The notes under the pieces were generated by a model. That model was not told the DNA's origin. It ran no database searches and saw only the letters and a list, made by a program, of their open reading frames with translations. Shown here piece by piece: positions 8,756 through 16,608 of a DNA stretch of 64,000 nucleotides. Numbering within the stretch: the first letter of the stretch is position 1; every line of letters begins with the position of its first letter. Position numbers and translations under genes: made by a program. Source of the DNA: Betaproteobacteria bacterium (lineage in GTDB: Bacteria > Pseudomonadota > Gammaproteobacteria > Burkholderiales > Burkholderiaceae_F); contig BOKW01000005.1 in NCBI GenBank assembly GCA_016861185.1, positions 1 to 64,000 on the forward strand. The letters are read 5' to 3'.

Positions 8756-9670
8756 ATGGACTGGCAAGACGCGACCTGTTACCTCAACGGCGAGTGGCAG
8801 CCGCTCGCCTCCGCCAAGATCTCCGTGCTCGACCGCGGCTTCATCTTCGGCGACGGCGTGTACGAAGTGATCCCGGTCGACACCGTCGAGCCGGGGCTGC
8901 GCGCGCCGTTTCGCGCGCGCGAGCATTTCGCGCGGCTTGAGCGCAGCCTCGCCGCCGTGCGCATCGACAATCCGCTGACGATGGACGACTGGCTCGGACT
9001 GCTCGCCGCGCTGATCGAGCGGCATCCGTGGCCGCGGCAGACCGTCTACCTGCAGGTCACGCGCGGCGCGGCCAAGCGCGACCACGCGTTTCCGCAGGGC
9101 GTGGCGCCGACCGTGTTCGCGGTCAGCTCGCCGTGGCCGCCGATTCCACCGGAGAACCTCGAGCGCGGGGTGGCCTGCGTCACGCATGCCGACGAGCGCT
9201 GGCTGCATTGCGACGTGAAGAGCATCTCGCTGCTCGGCAACGTGCTGATGAAACAGCACGCGGTCGATCACGGCGCGTTCGAGACGATCCTGTTCCGCGA
9301 CGGGCTGCTGACCGAGGCGTCGAGCGCGAACGTGTTCGTCGTCCACCGCGGCACGATCGTCGTGCCGGCCAAGTCGAACCTGATCCTGCCGGGGATCACG
9401 TACGACGCCGTGCTCGACATCGCGCGCGCGCGCGGCATCGAAGTCGAAGTGCGGCCGGTCGACGAATCCGAAGTGCGCACGGCCGACGAGCTGTGGCTGT
9501 CGTCGTCGGGGCGCGAGGTGCTGCCGGTCACGCGGCTCGACGGCGAACCGATCGGCGACGGCGCTCCGGGCCCGCTGTTCCGCAGGATGCACGCGTGGTT
9601 CCAGCAGGCCAAGCGCGAAGACGCGCTGCGCTGGAAATCGCTGCTGCCTGCCCTCAGATTGGCTGCATGA
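8756..9670 (+). CDS. dat: D-amino acid aminotransferase (class IV)
   Basis: A PLP enzyme that moves the amino group between D-amino acids and 2-oxo acids, giving for instance D-alanine and D-glutamate. The 304-residue sequence starts YLNGEWQPLASAKISVLDRG, typical of fold type IV. The Schiff-base lysine is in CDVKSISLLGNVL, and the PLP-binding loop is LLTEASSANVFVV. LWLSSSGREVLPVT near the C-terminus also fits. A branched-chain aminotransferase or aminodeoxychorismate lyase is less likely because of the start and lysine context. Its stop overlaps ybeD by 4 bases (ATGA), so it heads the dat-ybeD-lipB-lipA operon. Confidence 0.88.
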   Translation: MDWQDATCYLNGEWQPLASAKISVLDRGFIFGDGVYEVIPVDTVEPGLRAPFRAREHFARLERSLAAVRIDNPLTMDDWLGLLAALIERHPWPRQTVYLQVTRGAAKRDHAFPQGVAPTVFAVSSPWPPIPPENLERGVACVTHADERWLHCDVKSISLLGNVLMKQHAVDHGAFETILFRDGLLTEASSANVFVVHRGTIVVPAKSNLILPGITYDAVLDIARARGIEVEVRPVDESEVRTADELWLSSSGREVLPVTRLDGEPIGDGAPGPLFRRMHAWFQQAKREDALRWKSLLPALRLAA

Positions 9671-9948
9671 CCGAACGCATCTCGACCGAAAGCGCCTCGC
9701 CGCTGCAGTTTCCGACCGACTTCCCCATCAAGGTGATGGGGCGGCGCGTCGACGAGTTCGCGCAGGCGATCGTCGCCGTCGTTACCGAGCACGCACCGGA
9801 CTTCGACCCCGCCACGCTCGAGATGCGCGCGTCGAAGGAAGGCAACTACCTGTCGCTCACGGTGACCGTGCACGCGACCTCGCGCGAGCAGCTCGACAAC
9901 CTGTACCGCGCGCTGACCAGCCATCCGCTGGTCAAGGTCGTGCTGTGA
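9667..9948 (+). CDS. ybeD: YbeD/DUF493 family protein
   Basis: A 93-residue ACT-like fold protein ([14 protein letters not shown], then [19 protein letters not shown] and [11 protein letters not shown]), matching the DUF493 family. Members lie next to lipB in many proteobacteria, and a regulatory role in lipoate metabolism has been suggested but not proven. The ATG overlaps the dat stop, and lipB starts 10 bases after its stop. Confidence 0.88.
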   Translation: MTERISTESASPLQFPTDFPIKVMGRRVDEFAQAIVAVVTEHAPDFDPATLEMRASKEGNYLSLTVTVHATSREQLDNLYRALTSHPLVKVVL

Positions 9949-9958
9949 CGCCGACGCG

Positions 9959-10669
9959 ATGAACGCCGTGCTCGCGCCGCCGCTCGTCGTGCGCGCGCTC
10001 GGCCGCGCCGACTACGTGCCGACCTGGCACGCGATGCGCGAGTTCACCGCGCGGCGCGACGCCGACACGCCGGACGAGCTGTGGATCGTCGAGCATCCGT
10101 CCGTGTTCACGCTCGGTCAGGCGGGCAAGCGCGAACACCTGCTCGCGCCGACCGACATCCCTGTCGTCGCGACCGATCGCGGCGGGCAGATCACCTACCA
10201 CGGCCCGGGGCAGGTCGTGATCTACACGCTGATCGACCTGCGGCGGCTCGGCATCTTCGTCAAGGAGCTCGTGTATCGCATCGAGCAGAGCGTGATCCAG
10301 ACGCTCGATGCGTACGGCGTCGAAGGCAGGCGCGTCAAAGGAGCGCCGGGGATCTACGTCCCAGTGAACGAGAGCACCTCACCCCAACCCTCGCTCCGTG
10401 CCCGGGGCGAGGGAAAAAAAAGGGTGTCTGACCCCGATTTTTCGGGGGTGGCGAAGATCGCGGCGCTGGGGATCAAGGTGACGAACGGGCGCAGCTATCA
10501 CGGCGTGGCGTTCAACGTGGCGATGGATCTTTCGCCGTTCGCGCTGATCGACCCTTGCGGCTATCCGTCTTTGGCGACGGTCGACTTGGCTACACTGCGC
10601 GTCCAGACGACTTGGCACGAAGCCGCCGAGCGACTCGCGGCGCGGCTTGCCGATCACCTCAGTCCATGA
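9959..10669 (+). CDS. lipB: octanoyltransferase carrying an in-frame repeat insertion
   Basis: LipB moves the octanoyl group from acyl carrier protein to lipoyl domains of 2-oxoacid dehydrogenases. Family motifs are present: [33 protein letters not shown], the lysine in KIAALGI and the catalytic cysteine in DPCGY. Between GAPGIYV and AKIAALG there are about 27 extra residues rich in S, P, G and R/K ([27 protein letters not shown]). In other LipB proteins these two strands are joined by a short turn. The extra DNA matches dispersed repeats of this genome and keeps the frame open. All catalytic residues remain, so the enzyme may still work. The stop overlaps lipA by 4 bases. Confidence 0.92.
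   Translation: MNAVLAPPLVVRALGRADYVPTWHAMREFTARRDADTPDELWIVEHPSVFTLGQAGKREHLLAPTDIPVVATDRGGQITYHGPGQVVIYTLIDLRRLGIFVKELVYRIEQSVIQTLDAYGVEGRRVKGAPGIYVPVNESTSPQPSLRARGEGKKRVSDPDFSGVAKIAALGIKVTNGRSYHGVAFNVAMDLSPFALIDPCGYPSLATVDLATLRVQTTWHEAAERLAARLADHLSP
10376..10443. repeat. dispersed repeat inserted within lipB
   Basis: The segment has the form CCTCACCCCAACCCTCGCTC..GGGGCGAGGG, an imperfect copy of the hairpin repeats at 5696 and 32293. It is followed by an A-run and a second palindrome-like part, GTCTGACCCCGA then TTTTTCGGGGG. It is translated in frame inside lipB. Confidence 0.65.
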
Positions 10670-11667
10670 GCTCCGAAGTCATCCGCACGCCCACGCCCGG
10701 CGCCGACCCCTACGCGAAGAAGAAGGGCGAAGCGAAGACCGCGCCGGTCTTCAAGAAATTCCCGATCAAGGTCGCCACCGAAGTCGCGCCGCTGCGCAAG
10801 CCTGAGTGGCTGCGCGTGCGCGCCGGCTCGCCGACGACGCGCTTCTACGAGATCAAGAACATCCTGCGCGAGCACCGGTTGCACACGGTGTGCGAGGAGG
10901 CCACCTGCCCGAACATCGGCGAATGCTTCGGCAAGGGCACGGCGACCTTCATGATCATGGGCGACAAGTGCACGCGCCGCTGCCCGTTCTGCGACGTCGG
11001 CCACGGCCGCCCCGATCCGCTCGACGCCGAAGAGCCGGTCAATCTGGCGAAGACGATCGCCGCGCTGAAGCTCTCGTACGTCGTCATCACCTCGGTTGAC
11101 CGCGACGACCTGAAGGACGGCGGCGCGCAGCACTTCGTCGACTGCATCCGCGCCGTGCGCGAGCTGTCCCCGCAAACCAGGATCGAAGTGCTGGTGCCCG
11201 ACTTCCGCGGGCGCATGGAGCGCGCGCTCGACATCCTCGAAGCCGCGCCGCCCGACGTGATGAACCACAACCTCGAGACCGTGCCGCGGCTGTATCGCGA
11301 AGCGCGGCCCGGCGGCGATTACGCGCACTCGCTCGCGCTGCTGCGCGAGTTCAAGCGGCGCATGCACGCGCGCGGACTGAACGTGCCGACCAAGAGCGGG
11401 CTGATGGTCGGTCTCGGCGAAACCGACGACGAGATCCTGCAGGTGATGCGCGACCTGCGCGCGCACGACGTGGACATGCTGACGATCGGCCAGTATCTGG
11501 CGCCGACCAATCACCATCTGCCGGTGCGCCGCTACGTCCATCCGGACGTGTTCAAGATGTTCGAGCGCGAGGCGCAGGCGATGGGCTTCTCGCACGCGGC
11601 CTGCGGCGCGCTCGTGCGCAGCTCGTACCACGCCGACCAGCAGGCGCACGCAGCGGGCTTCGCGTAA
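10666..11667 (+). CDS. lipA: lipoyl synthase
   Basis: A radical-SAM enzyme that inserts two sulfur atoms into protein-bound octanoyl chains. The 333-residue protein has the auxiliary cluster motif [12 protein letters not shown] (CX4CX5C) and the radical-SAM motif CTRRCPFC (CX3CX2C). It also carries the C-terminal RSSYHAD motif whose serine ligates the auxiliary cluster. The N-terminal extension (about 50 residues, lysine-rich) is usual for betaproteobacterial LipA. The ATG overlaps the lipB stop (ATGA), so lipB and lipA are coupled. Confidence 0.97.
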   Translation: MSSEVIRTPTPGADPYAKKKGEAKTAPVFKKFPIKVATEVAPLRKPEWLRVRAGSPTTRFYEIKNILREHRLHTVCEEATCPNIGECFGKGTATFMIMGDKCTRRCPFCDVGHGRPDPLDAEEPVNLAKTIAALKLSYVVITSVDRDDLKDGGAQHFVDCIRAVRELSPQTRIEVLVPDFRGRMERALDILEAAPPDVMNHNLETVPRLYREARPGGDYAHSLALLREFKRRMHARGLNVPTKSGLMVGLGETDDEILQVMRDLRAHDVDMLTIGQYLAPTNHHLPVRRYVHPDVFKMFEREAQAMGFSHAACGALVRSSYHADQQAHAAGFA

Positions 11668-11699
11668 GCCGTGCCCGGAAGCGCGTCCGAACGCGGCGG

Positions 11700-11960
11700 A
11701 TGATCGAGTTCCCGAACGCATTCGCCGGCACGGTCACGATCCTCGCGCTGGTCGGCCTCGGCATCTTCGTCTACCCGTGGCTGCTCGCGCGCCGAGGCGG
11801 CGCCGCGGCCATCGTCGTCGCGACTTTCGCGCTGGCGCTGCTGTTCCACCAGTTCGATCGCGCGAGCGGTGCTTCGACCGCGGTGTCCGCGGGATTCGCC
11901 CTGCTGTGGGCGCTCGCGCCCGCCATCACCGCGGTGATCGTGCGGCGCCTGACCCGCTGA
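11700..11960 (+). CDS. small membrane protein, unknown function
   Basis: An 86-residue hydrophobic protein with about three membrane segments (TVTILALVGLGIFVYPWLLA, IVVATFALALLF, AGFALLWALAPAITAVIV). It ends in basic residues (RRLTR), consistent with a cytoplasmic C-terminus. It starts 32 bases after lipA on the same strand and may be co-transcribed. I do not recognise the family. Confidence 0.6.
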   Translation: MIEFPNAFAGTVTILALVGLGIFVYPWLLARRGGAAAIVVATFALALLFHQFDRASGASTAVSAGFALLWALAPAITAVIVRRLTR

Positions 11961-11972
11961 ACGTCGTCCGTA

Positions 11973-12376
11973 CCCCCCTTTGAAAAAGGGGGCGAGGCGT
12001 GGTTTCTCGGTCTCCTCGCTCGGCGACGGGCTGTCGAAATCCCCCTACCCCCCTTTACGAAAGGGGGGTCAAGGAATGGTGTCGGACGGCAACTTCGACC
12101 CCGCTGCGCCGATCGAGCTTGCTTCCCCCCTTTGAAAATGGGGGGCGAGGGGGGATTCCTCGGTCTCCTCGCTCGGCGACGCGCTGTCGAAATCCCCCCT
12201 ACCCCCCTTTACGAAAGGGGGGTCAAGGAATGGTGTCGGACGGCAACTTCGACACCACCGCGCTGAGAGAGCTTGCTTCCCCCCTTTGAAAAAGGGGGGC
12301 GAGGGGGGATTTCTCGGTCTTCCCGCTGGGCGACGCGCGCTCGAAACCCCCTAACCCCCTTTGCGAGAGCGGGGTG
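11973..12376. repeat. tandem array of about 153-base units with two polyC/polyG hairpins each
   Basis: This gene-free stretch holds more than two and a half copies of a unit of roughly 153 bases. Hairpin cores of the first type (CCCCCTTTGAAAA.GGGGG) begin near 11973, 12125 and 12279. Hairpin cores of the second type (CCCCCTTTACGAAAGGGGG) alternate with them, and a degenerate last half-unit ends at 12376. Between hairpins the copies share GTCAAGGAATGGTGTCGG and CTCGGTCTCCTCGCTCGG. Copies are nearly identical, which suggests recent expansion. No convincing gene lies here. It separates the lipA operon from the convergent TlpA-like gene. Confidence 0.8.
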
Positions 12377-12379
12377 GCG

Positions 12380-12943
12380 TCAGCCGGCCAACTCCGCAGC
12401 GATGCGCCGCTCCAGATCCTCGAAGTCGGTGCGGCCGACGTACACGCGCACGATGCGGCCCTGCGCGTCGATCAGGAACTTGGCCGGCGTGACCTGCGGG
12501 TCGCCGAAATCGCGCGCGACTTCGCCCTTGAAGTCGAGCACGACGTCGAACGGCAGCCCGCGCGTGCGGGCGAAGTCCAACACCATGTCGGGCCGGTCGT
12601 AGCGCATCGCCACCGCGAAGGTCGTCAGTCCGCGCCCGGCGTGCCGCCGATGCAGCGCGACGAGCGCCGGCATCTCGGCCACGCACGGCGCGCAGGTCGT
12701 CGACCAGAAACTCACGAGCACTGGCCGGCCGTGCAGCTCGGCGAGCGACTTCGCCTCGCCCGCGATGTTGGTCAGTTGCAACTGCGGCGCGGGCTTCGGC
12801 CGGTTCGCGAGAAACGGCAGCGCCGCCAGCGCGGCGACGAGCACGAACGCGCCGGCACCGAGCGCGAACGCGAGACGGCGCGCCGACCGCGCGTTGGAAC
12901 AATCTTGTGCTGGCGCATGTTGTCGCTGGGTGCGTTCTGCCAT
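12380..12943 (-). CDS. TlpA/ResA-like thiol-disulfide oxidoreductase
   Basis: A 187-residue thioredoxin-fold protein with an N-terminal membrane anchor (residues about 22-45, LAFALGAGAFVLVAALAALPF). The redox motif is WSTTCAPCVAEMP (CxxC), and a cis-Pro region TPAKFLIDAQGRIV follows. Such proteins act in the periplasm, often in cytochrome c maturation or extracytoplasmic disulfide reduction, but no partner genes are adjacent. The start is ATG 12943; an in-frame ATG at 12958 would add five residues. The 3' end abuts the tandem repeat array. Confidence 0.88.
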   Translation of the reverse strand: MAERTQRQHAPAQDCSNARSARRLAFALGAGAFVLVAALAALPFLANRPKPAPQLQLTNIAGEAKSLAELHGRPVLVSFWSTTCAPCVAEMPALVALHRRHAGRGLTTFAVAMRYDRPDMVLDFARTRGLPFDVVLDFKGEVARDFGDPQVTPAKFLIDAQGRIVRVYVGRTDFEDLERRIAAELAG

Positions 12944-13054
12944 GATCGTCCGGTCCATTCGCCCGCGGCGCAGTGTAGCCATCGCGATCGCATTCGCGTC
13001 GCGCCGGCGCATGAGGTTTTCCACCGATCCGCGCCGAACTGCCGGAGATCCCCG

Positions 13055-13777
13055 ATGAACGACACCGATACCGACCGCCGTCACGCGCTCGCACAGCTCG
13101 TCGCGTGGACCGCTGTCGCGGCCTTCGGGCTCGCCGCGCGCGACGCCCGCGCGCTTTCGCTCGCCGACCTCAGCAACCGCGACGCCGCGGCCGGCCTCAA
13201 AGCCGCGCTCGAACAGGGCGCGACGGTCGCGGTGCAACTGCTCGGCAAGACCGACGGCTTCTGGGGCAACGACCGCGTGCGCATTCCGCTGCCCGAGTGG
13301 CTGCAGCGCGGCGAAAGCGCGCTGAAGCTGATGGGGCGCGGCCGCGACGTGGAAGAACTGAAACTCGGCGTCAATCGCGCCGCCGAGCAGGCCGTGCCCG
13401 AAGCGAAGAATCTGCTCGTCAACGCCGTCCGTACCATGAGCGTGCAGGACGCCAAATCCATCCTGACCGGCGGCGACGATTCGGTGACGAAGTTCTTCGC
13501 CGAAAAGACGCGCGCGCCGCTGACCACCCGCTTCCTGCCGACCGTGACGAAGGTGACCGACCGCATCGGCCTGGCGCGGCAGTACAACTCCCTCGCCGGC
13601 CAGGGCGAGAAGCTCGGCCTCGTCAAACCGGAGCAGGCGCGCATCGAGCGGCACGTCACCGGCAGGGCGCTCGACGGCCTGTACTTCATGATCGGCGAGG
13701 AGGAAAAGAAGATCCGCGAGGATCCGCTTAGCGCCGGTGCGGCGATTGCGAAGAAGGTCTTCGGCGCACTGAAGTGA
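13055..13777 (+). CDS. DUF4197 family exported protein
   Basis: A 240-residue protein with an N-terminal hydrophobic segment (about residues 14-33, ending RDARALS). This looks like a signal peptide, with arginines before it that could suit the Tat or Sec route. The mature part (LADLSNRDAAAGLKAALEQG, GFWGNDRVRIPLP, KSILTGGDDSVTKFF, ALDGLYFMIGEEEKKIR) matches DUF4197, a helical periplasmic family of unknown function. Length is normal for the family. It is divergent from the TlpA-like gene. Confidence 0.85.
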   Translation: MNDTDTDRRHALAQLVAWTAVAAFGLAARDARALSLADLSNRDAAAGLKAALEQGATVAVQLLGKTDGFWGNDRVRIPLPEWLQRGESALKLMGRGRDVEELKLGVNRAAEQAVPEAKNLLVNAVRTMSVQDAKSILTGGDDSVTKFFAEKTRAPLTTRFLPTVTKVTDRIGLARQYNSLAGQGEKLGLVKPEQARIERHVTGRALDGLYFMIGEEEKKIREDPLSAGAAIAKKVFGALK

Positions 13778-13839
13778 GGCCGCGCCCGTAAGAACCGCCG
13801 CCCGCCACCGACCCAACGACTCCCCGCAATGCGCCGCCG

Positions 13840-15237
13840 ATGGCCGACACGCTGCGCCCCCTCACCCACACACCTGCCCTCGCGACGACGCGCCGCGCCA
13901 CCGCGGCTCACCTCGTGCGCCCGGCGCGCGTGCTCGTCGTGTTCGGCAAGGAATGGGACCGCGGCGCCTTCGCGCCGCAGTTCGCCGCCGGCGAGATCGA
14001 GCTGACGTTCGAAGGCTTCGACCTGTTCCGCTTTCCCGGCAACGCGCGGCTGCTCGCGTTCGACGCCTGGCGCTTCGTCGATCGCATCTGCGCGAAGTAC
14101 GCCGGCCGCGTCGACGCGGTGCTGTCGAACAACGAGCAGTTCGGTGCGCTGCTCGCCGCGGTGATCGCGCAGCGGCTCGGACTGCCGGGCAACGACCCGC
14201 GCGCGGTCGTGCTCGCGCACCACAAGCTCGCCTGCCGCGAGGCGCAGCGGCGCATCGCCGCCGACGCGGTGCCGCGCTTCGCGCCGCTCGGCTTCGCGCT
14301 CGACGATCCGCGCGCGCACGACGCGCGCGCGCTGCAGGCGGCGGTCGCCGCAAGCGATCTCGCGTGGCCGCTCTTCGTCAAACCGATCAAGGCGACCTTC
14401 TCCGTGCTCGCGCGGCGCGTGGATTCGGCGCAGGAACTCGCGCGCCATCTGCGCTTCGGCGCGTTCGAGCGCCGCATCATCCGCAGGCTCGTGCAGCCGT
14501 ACGCGCAGATCGCCGCGCAGGTCGCGCCCGGGCTCGCCGACCCCGCCGGCATGCTGCTCGAAACGCCGATCGCCGGACACCAGGTCAACGTCGACGGCTA
14601 CGTGTTCGGCGGCGACGTTCGCATCGTCGGCATGACCGACGCGCTGACCTATCCGAACGAAGCCAACGGCGCGCAGCACTTCCTGCGCTTCGCGTACCCG
14701 TCGCGCATCGCCGCGGACGTGCGCGCGCGCATCGAGCGGCTGACGCGGCTGCTGCTCGCGGAGCTCGGCTTCGTGCACGGCTTCTTCAACGCCGAGTTCT
14801 TCGTGCGGCCCGACGGCCGCGTGCAGTACATCGAAGTCAATCCGCGGCTCGCCTCGCAGCTCGCGGATCTGTACCGCTGGGTCGACGGCCGCGACGTCTA
14901 CAGGATGCTCGTCGCGCTCGCGCGCGGCCGCGACCCCGAAACGGTCGAGCGCCTTGCGCCCGCCGCCGGCGCCGCCGCGAGCTTCGTCTGGCGCAAGTTC
15001 GACGGCACCGGCGCCGAGCGGCTCCCCACGCGCGCCGACCTCGACTGGCTCGCGCGCGAACACGCCGACGCGCGCCTGATGCTCTACGCCAAGCGCGGCG
15101 CCGCGCTCGCCCGCGAATACAAGTGGCTCGGCAGCCACCGCTACGCGGTGCTGAACCTGTGCGCCCTCGACGAAGCGCGACTGCGCGAGCGGTACGAGGC
15201 GATCTGCAAGCGCTTCGGGTGGCCGGCGGCGTATTGA
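13840..15237 (+). CDS. ATP-grasp enzyme
   Basis: A 465-residue protein with ATP-grasp features. It has a nucleotide-binding lysine region (LFVKPIKATFSVLARRV, about residue 185) and GHQVNVDGYVFGGDV. The Mg-binding segment is GFFNAEFFV followed by YIEVNPRLASQ, where E, N and R are the usual metal and phosphate ligands. ATP-grasp enzymes join a carboxylate to an amine or thiol through an acyl-phosphate, and this subfamily's substrate is not evident. The 3' 168 bases of the gene plus 86 bases downstream are duplicated at 17624-17880, across an accessory island. Confidence 0.82.
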   Translation: MADTLRPLTHTPALATTRRATAAHLVRPARVLVVFGKEWDRGAFAPQFAAGEIELTFEGFDLFRFPGNARLLAFDAWRFVDRICAKYAGRVDAVLSNNEQFGALLAAVIAQRLGLPGNDPRAVVLAHHKLACREAQRRIAADAVPRFAPLGFALDDPRAHDARALQAAVAASDLAWPLFVKPIKATFSVLARRVDSAQELARHLRFGAFERRIIRRLVQPYAQIAAQVAPGLADPAGMLLETPIAGHQVNVDGYVFGGDVRIVGMTDALTYPNEANGAQHFLRFAYPSRIAADVRARIERLTRLLLAELGFVHGFFNAEFFVRPDGRVQYIEVNPRLASQLADLYRWVDGRDVYRMLVALARGRDPETVERLAPAAGAAASFVWRKFDGTGAERLPTRADLDWLAREHADARLMLYAKRGAALAREYKWLGSHRYAVLNLCALDEARLRERYEAICKRFGWPAAY

Positions 15238-15326
15238 TCCCGGCGCACACGCCCGACAGCCCCTACCTGCGCGGCTTGCCGTGCATCGGTAGCCGGTAGA
15301 CGCTGCCCGACCTCGGCTCGTAAGCT
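15070..15326 (+). repeat. direct duplication, copy 1 (3' end of ATP-grasp gene and downstream)
   Basis: These 257 bases match 17624-17880 without indels; by hand I count about 17 substitutions. The block covers the last 56 codons of the ATP-grasp gene and 86 bases after its stop. Accessory DNA starts immediately afterwards. Confidence 0.9.
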
Positions 15327-15646
15327 GACGCAACGGTCCTCGCTTGGATCGCGGCATGAAGTCGGCGCTCGCGCCGGCTCTCCGGTGCCGAGTTTCGCGG
15401 CTTCTGTTCCTATCCGGGAAAACCCAAATGGCCGGGCGGAAAGCGAGACGCGGCGCGGTTTTCCGCGGGTCGAGCGAACTTGGCTAGCCGCGACCGGGGC
15501 AGGTTATTCGGTGGCGAGGGTAGCAACTACCTTGCGTTGGCGGCTCTGTGTTGTGCGCGGCCGGGTGTCGATATCGATCGCTGTCGCTCGACTACTTGAT
15601 GAAGCGACAGATCGCCCCGCGCAAAGGCGGCAAGAAGGAGAACACC
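15327..15646. other. intergenic stretch at the left edge of the accessory island
   Basis: I see no convincing gene here. One 104-codon ORF runs through it but has no recognisable domain and no ribosome binding site. A G+C-rich imperfect palindrome (GGGAAAACCC, GCGGTTTTCCGCG) lies near 15416-15470. A clear AAGGAG ribosome binding site at 15635-15640 belongs to the next gene. Confidence 0.4.
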
Positions 15647-16084
15647 GTGGCAAAGCTGATCGTCAAGAAATCGATCAACATAAGTGCATCACCTCTTAAG
15701 GTCTGGAACATCATTACGTCGCCGGACGCGATCAGGCGCTGGATGCTGGTTGTGCCAGTCCTGGAGAGCGATGGCCCGCTGCAACTGGGAAGCAGAATTC
15801 GCTGGAATGACGAACATGGCCAAACCTATCTCTCCGGGACCGTCGTCACACTTGATCCGCCCCACAAACTCGTGCTCGCTCTGGAAGATATCAGTTGGAC
15901 ACGGAAGGCAAGACCGGGCGAGGTGACATATGCGCTGACGCTTTCGGAATCGGAAGGCGGCACTCGTCTTGAGTTCGTGCTCGGTGATCTAGCCATCGAT
16001 CCAGAAGGCCAGCAATGGTTCGATGCATATAGCGCCAGCCGAGAATTAGACATCATCAAAGGCATGGCGGAGGGTCAGCCATGA
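15647..16084 (+). CDS. SRPBCC (AHSA1/START-like) protein
   Basis: A 145-residue protein of the SRPBCC fold (ISASPLKVWNIITSPDAIRRW, SGTVVTLDPPHKLVLALED, GGTRLEFVLGDL), related to activator of Hsp90 ATPase-like and polyketide-cyclase-like ligand-binding proteins. The GTG at 15647 is chosen because AAGGAG lies six bases upstream; the open frame extends further up without support. It overlaps the next gene by 4 bases (ATGA). Codon use is less GC-biased than in flanking core genes (CTT, ATA, TTA present), which suggests transfer. The ligand is unknown. Confidence 0.8.
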   Translation: MAKLIVKKSINISASPLKVWNIITSPDAIRRWMLVVPVLESDGPLQLGSRIRWNDEHGQTYLSGTVVTLDPPHKLVLALEDISWTRKARPGEVTYALTLSESEGGTRLEFVLGDLAIDPEGQQWFDAYSASRELDIIKGMAEGQP

Positions 16085-16497
16085 GTCTTACCGACATTCG
16101 CTGTCTGTGCGGAGTCGTCCACCTGCGACTCCATGGTCAGCCGGGGGTCCAGTTCTACTGCCACTGTGATGACTGCCAGGCCGTGCATGGCGCATCGTAT
16201 GTGGGTATTGCGGTCTATCCGTCGCGCGCCGTCGAGGTCATCCAAGGCACGCCGATATCGTGGACGTACAAGACATTGCCCCGGCAACGTTGTGCGACGT
16301 GTGGGACCCTCTTGATCGCGCGGGTACCAGATTCAGAACTGACGGGGGTCAAGGCGAACCTATTGCCGCCGGGCATGTTCAAGCCGGAGTTCCACATTCA
16401 CTGTCAGTATGCGGTACTTCCCGTTGTGGATGACCTACCGCACTATCGTTCCCTGCCTGGCGTCTTTGGTGGTACTGATGATGTCGTCGCTTGGTGA
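16081..16497 (+). CDS. GFA/CENP-V-like zinc-binding protein
   Basis: A 138-residue protein with the cysteine pattern of the GFA (glutathione-dependent formaldehyde-activating enzyme-like) fold: CLCG near residue 10, CHCDDC near 30 and CATCGT near 75. This should bind Zn. True activity on S-hydroxymethylglutathione is doubtful for such distant members. It overlaps the SRPBCC gene by 4 bases and its stop lies 8 bases before an integron attC site, so it appears to be the last gene of a cassette. Confidence 0.75.
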   Translation: MSLTDIRCLCGVVHLRLHGQPGVQFYCHCDDCQAVHGASYVGIAVYPSRAVEVIQGTPISWTYKTLPRQRCATCGTLLIARVPDSELTGVKANLLPPGMFKPEFHIHCQYAVLPVVDDLPHYRSLPGVFGGTDDVVAW

Positions 16498-16505
16498 CCG
16501 GAGGC

Positions 16506-16563
16506 GCCCAACAACGGCATGCAGCCGAGGCCTGGAGCACGCGGCTGATGCCGAGCGTTAAGC
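16506..16563 (+). other. integron attC site (59-base element)
   Basis: The 58-base element starts with the R-box GCCCAAC (RYYYAAC) and ends with GTTAAGC (GTTRRRY). Inside, CGGCATGCAGCCG faces CGGCTGATGCCG; these pair perfectly except for one extra G, as expected for the extrahelical base of a folded attC. A short variable loop (AGGCCTGGAGCACG) closes the hairpin. Length, boxes, bulge and position just after a gene stop all fit. No integrase gene or second clear attC is in the window. Confidence 0.88.
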
Positions 16564-16608
16564 CGCAGAAGTGGCATTGGAGGCATTGCGACATTCGTGG
16601 GAAGTCTT

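Noticed and set aside
11973..12376. Tandem repeats considered as a CRISPR array
   Set aside because: The repeated unit is about 153 bases, spacers are not unique, and no cas genes are present.
15385..15699. 104-codon ORF upstream of the SRPBCC gene
   Set aside because: No family resemblance, and it overlaps the better supported SRPBCC start with its AAGGAG site.
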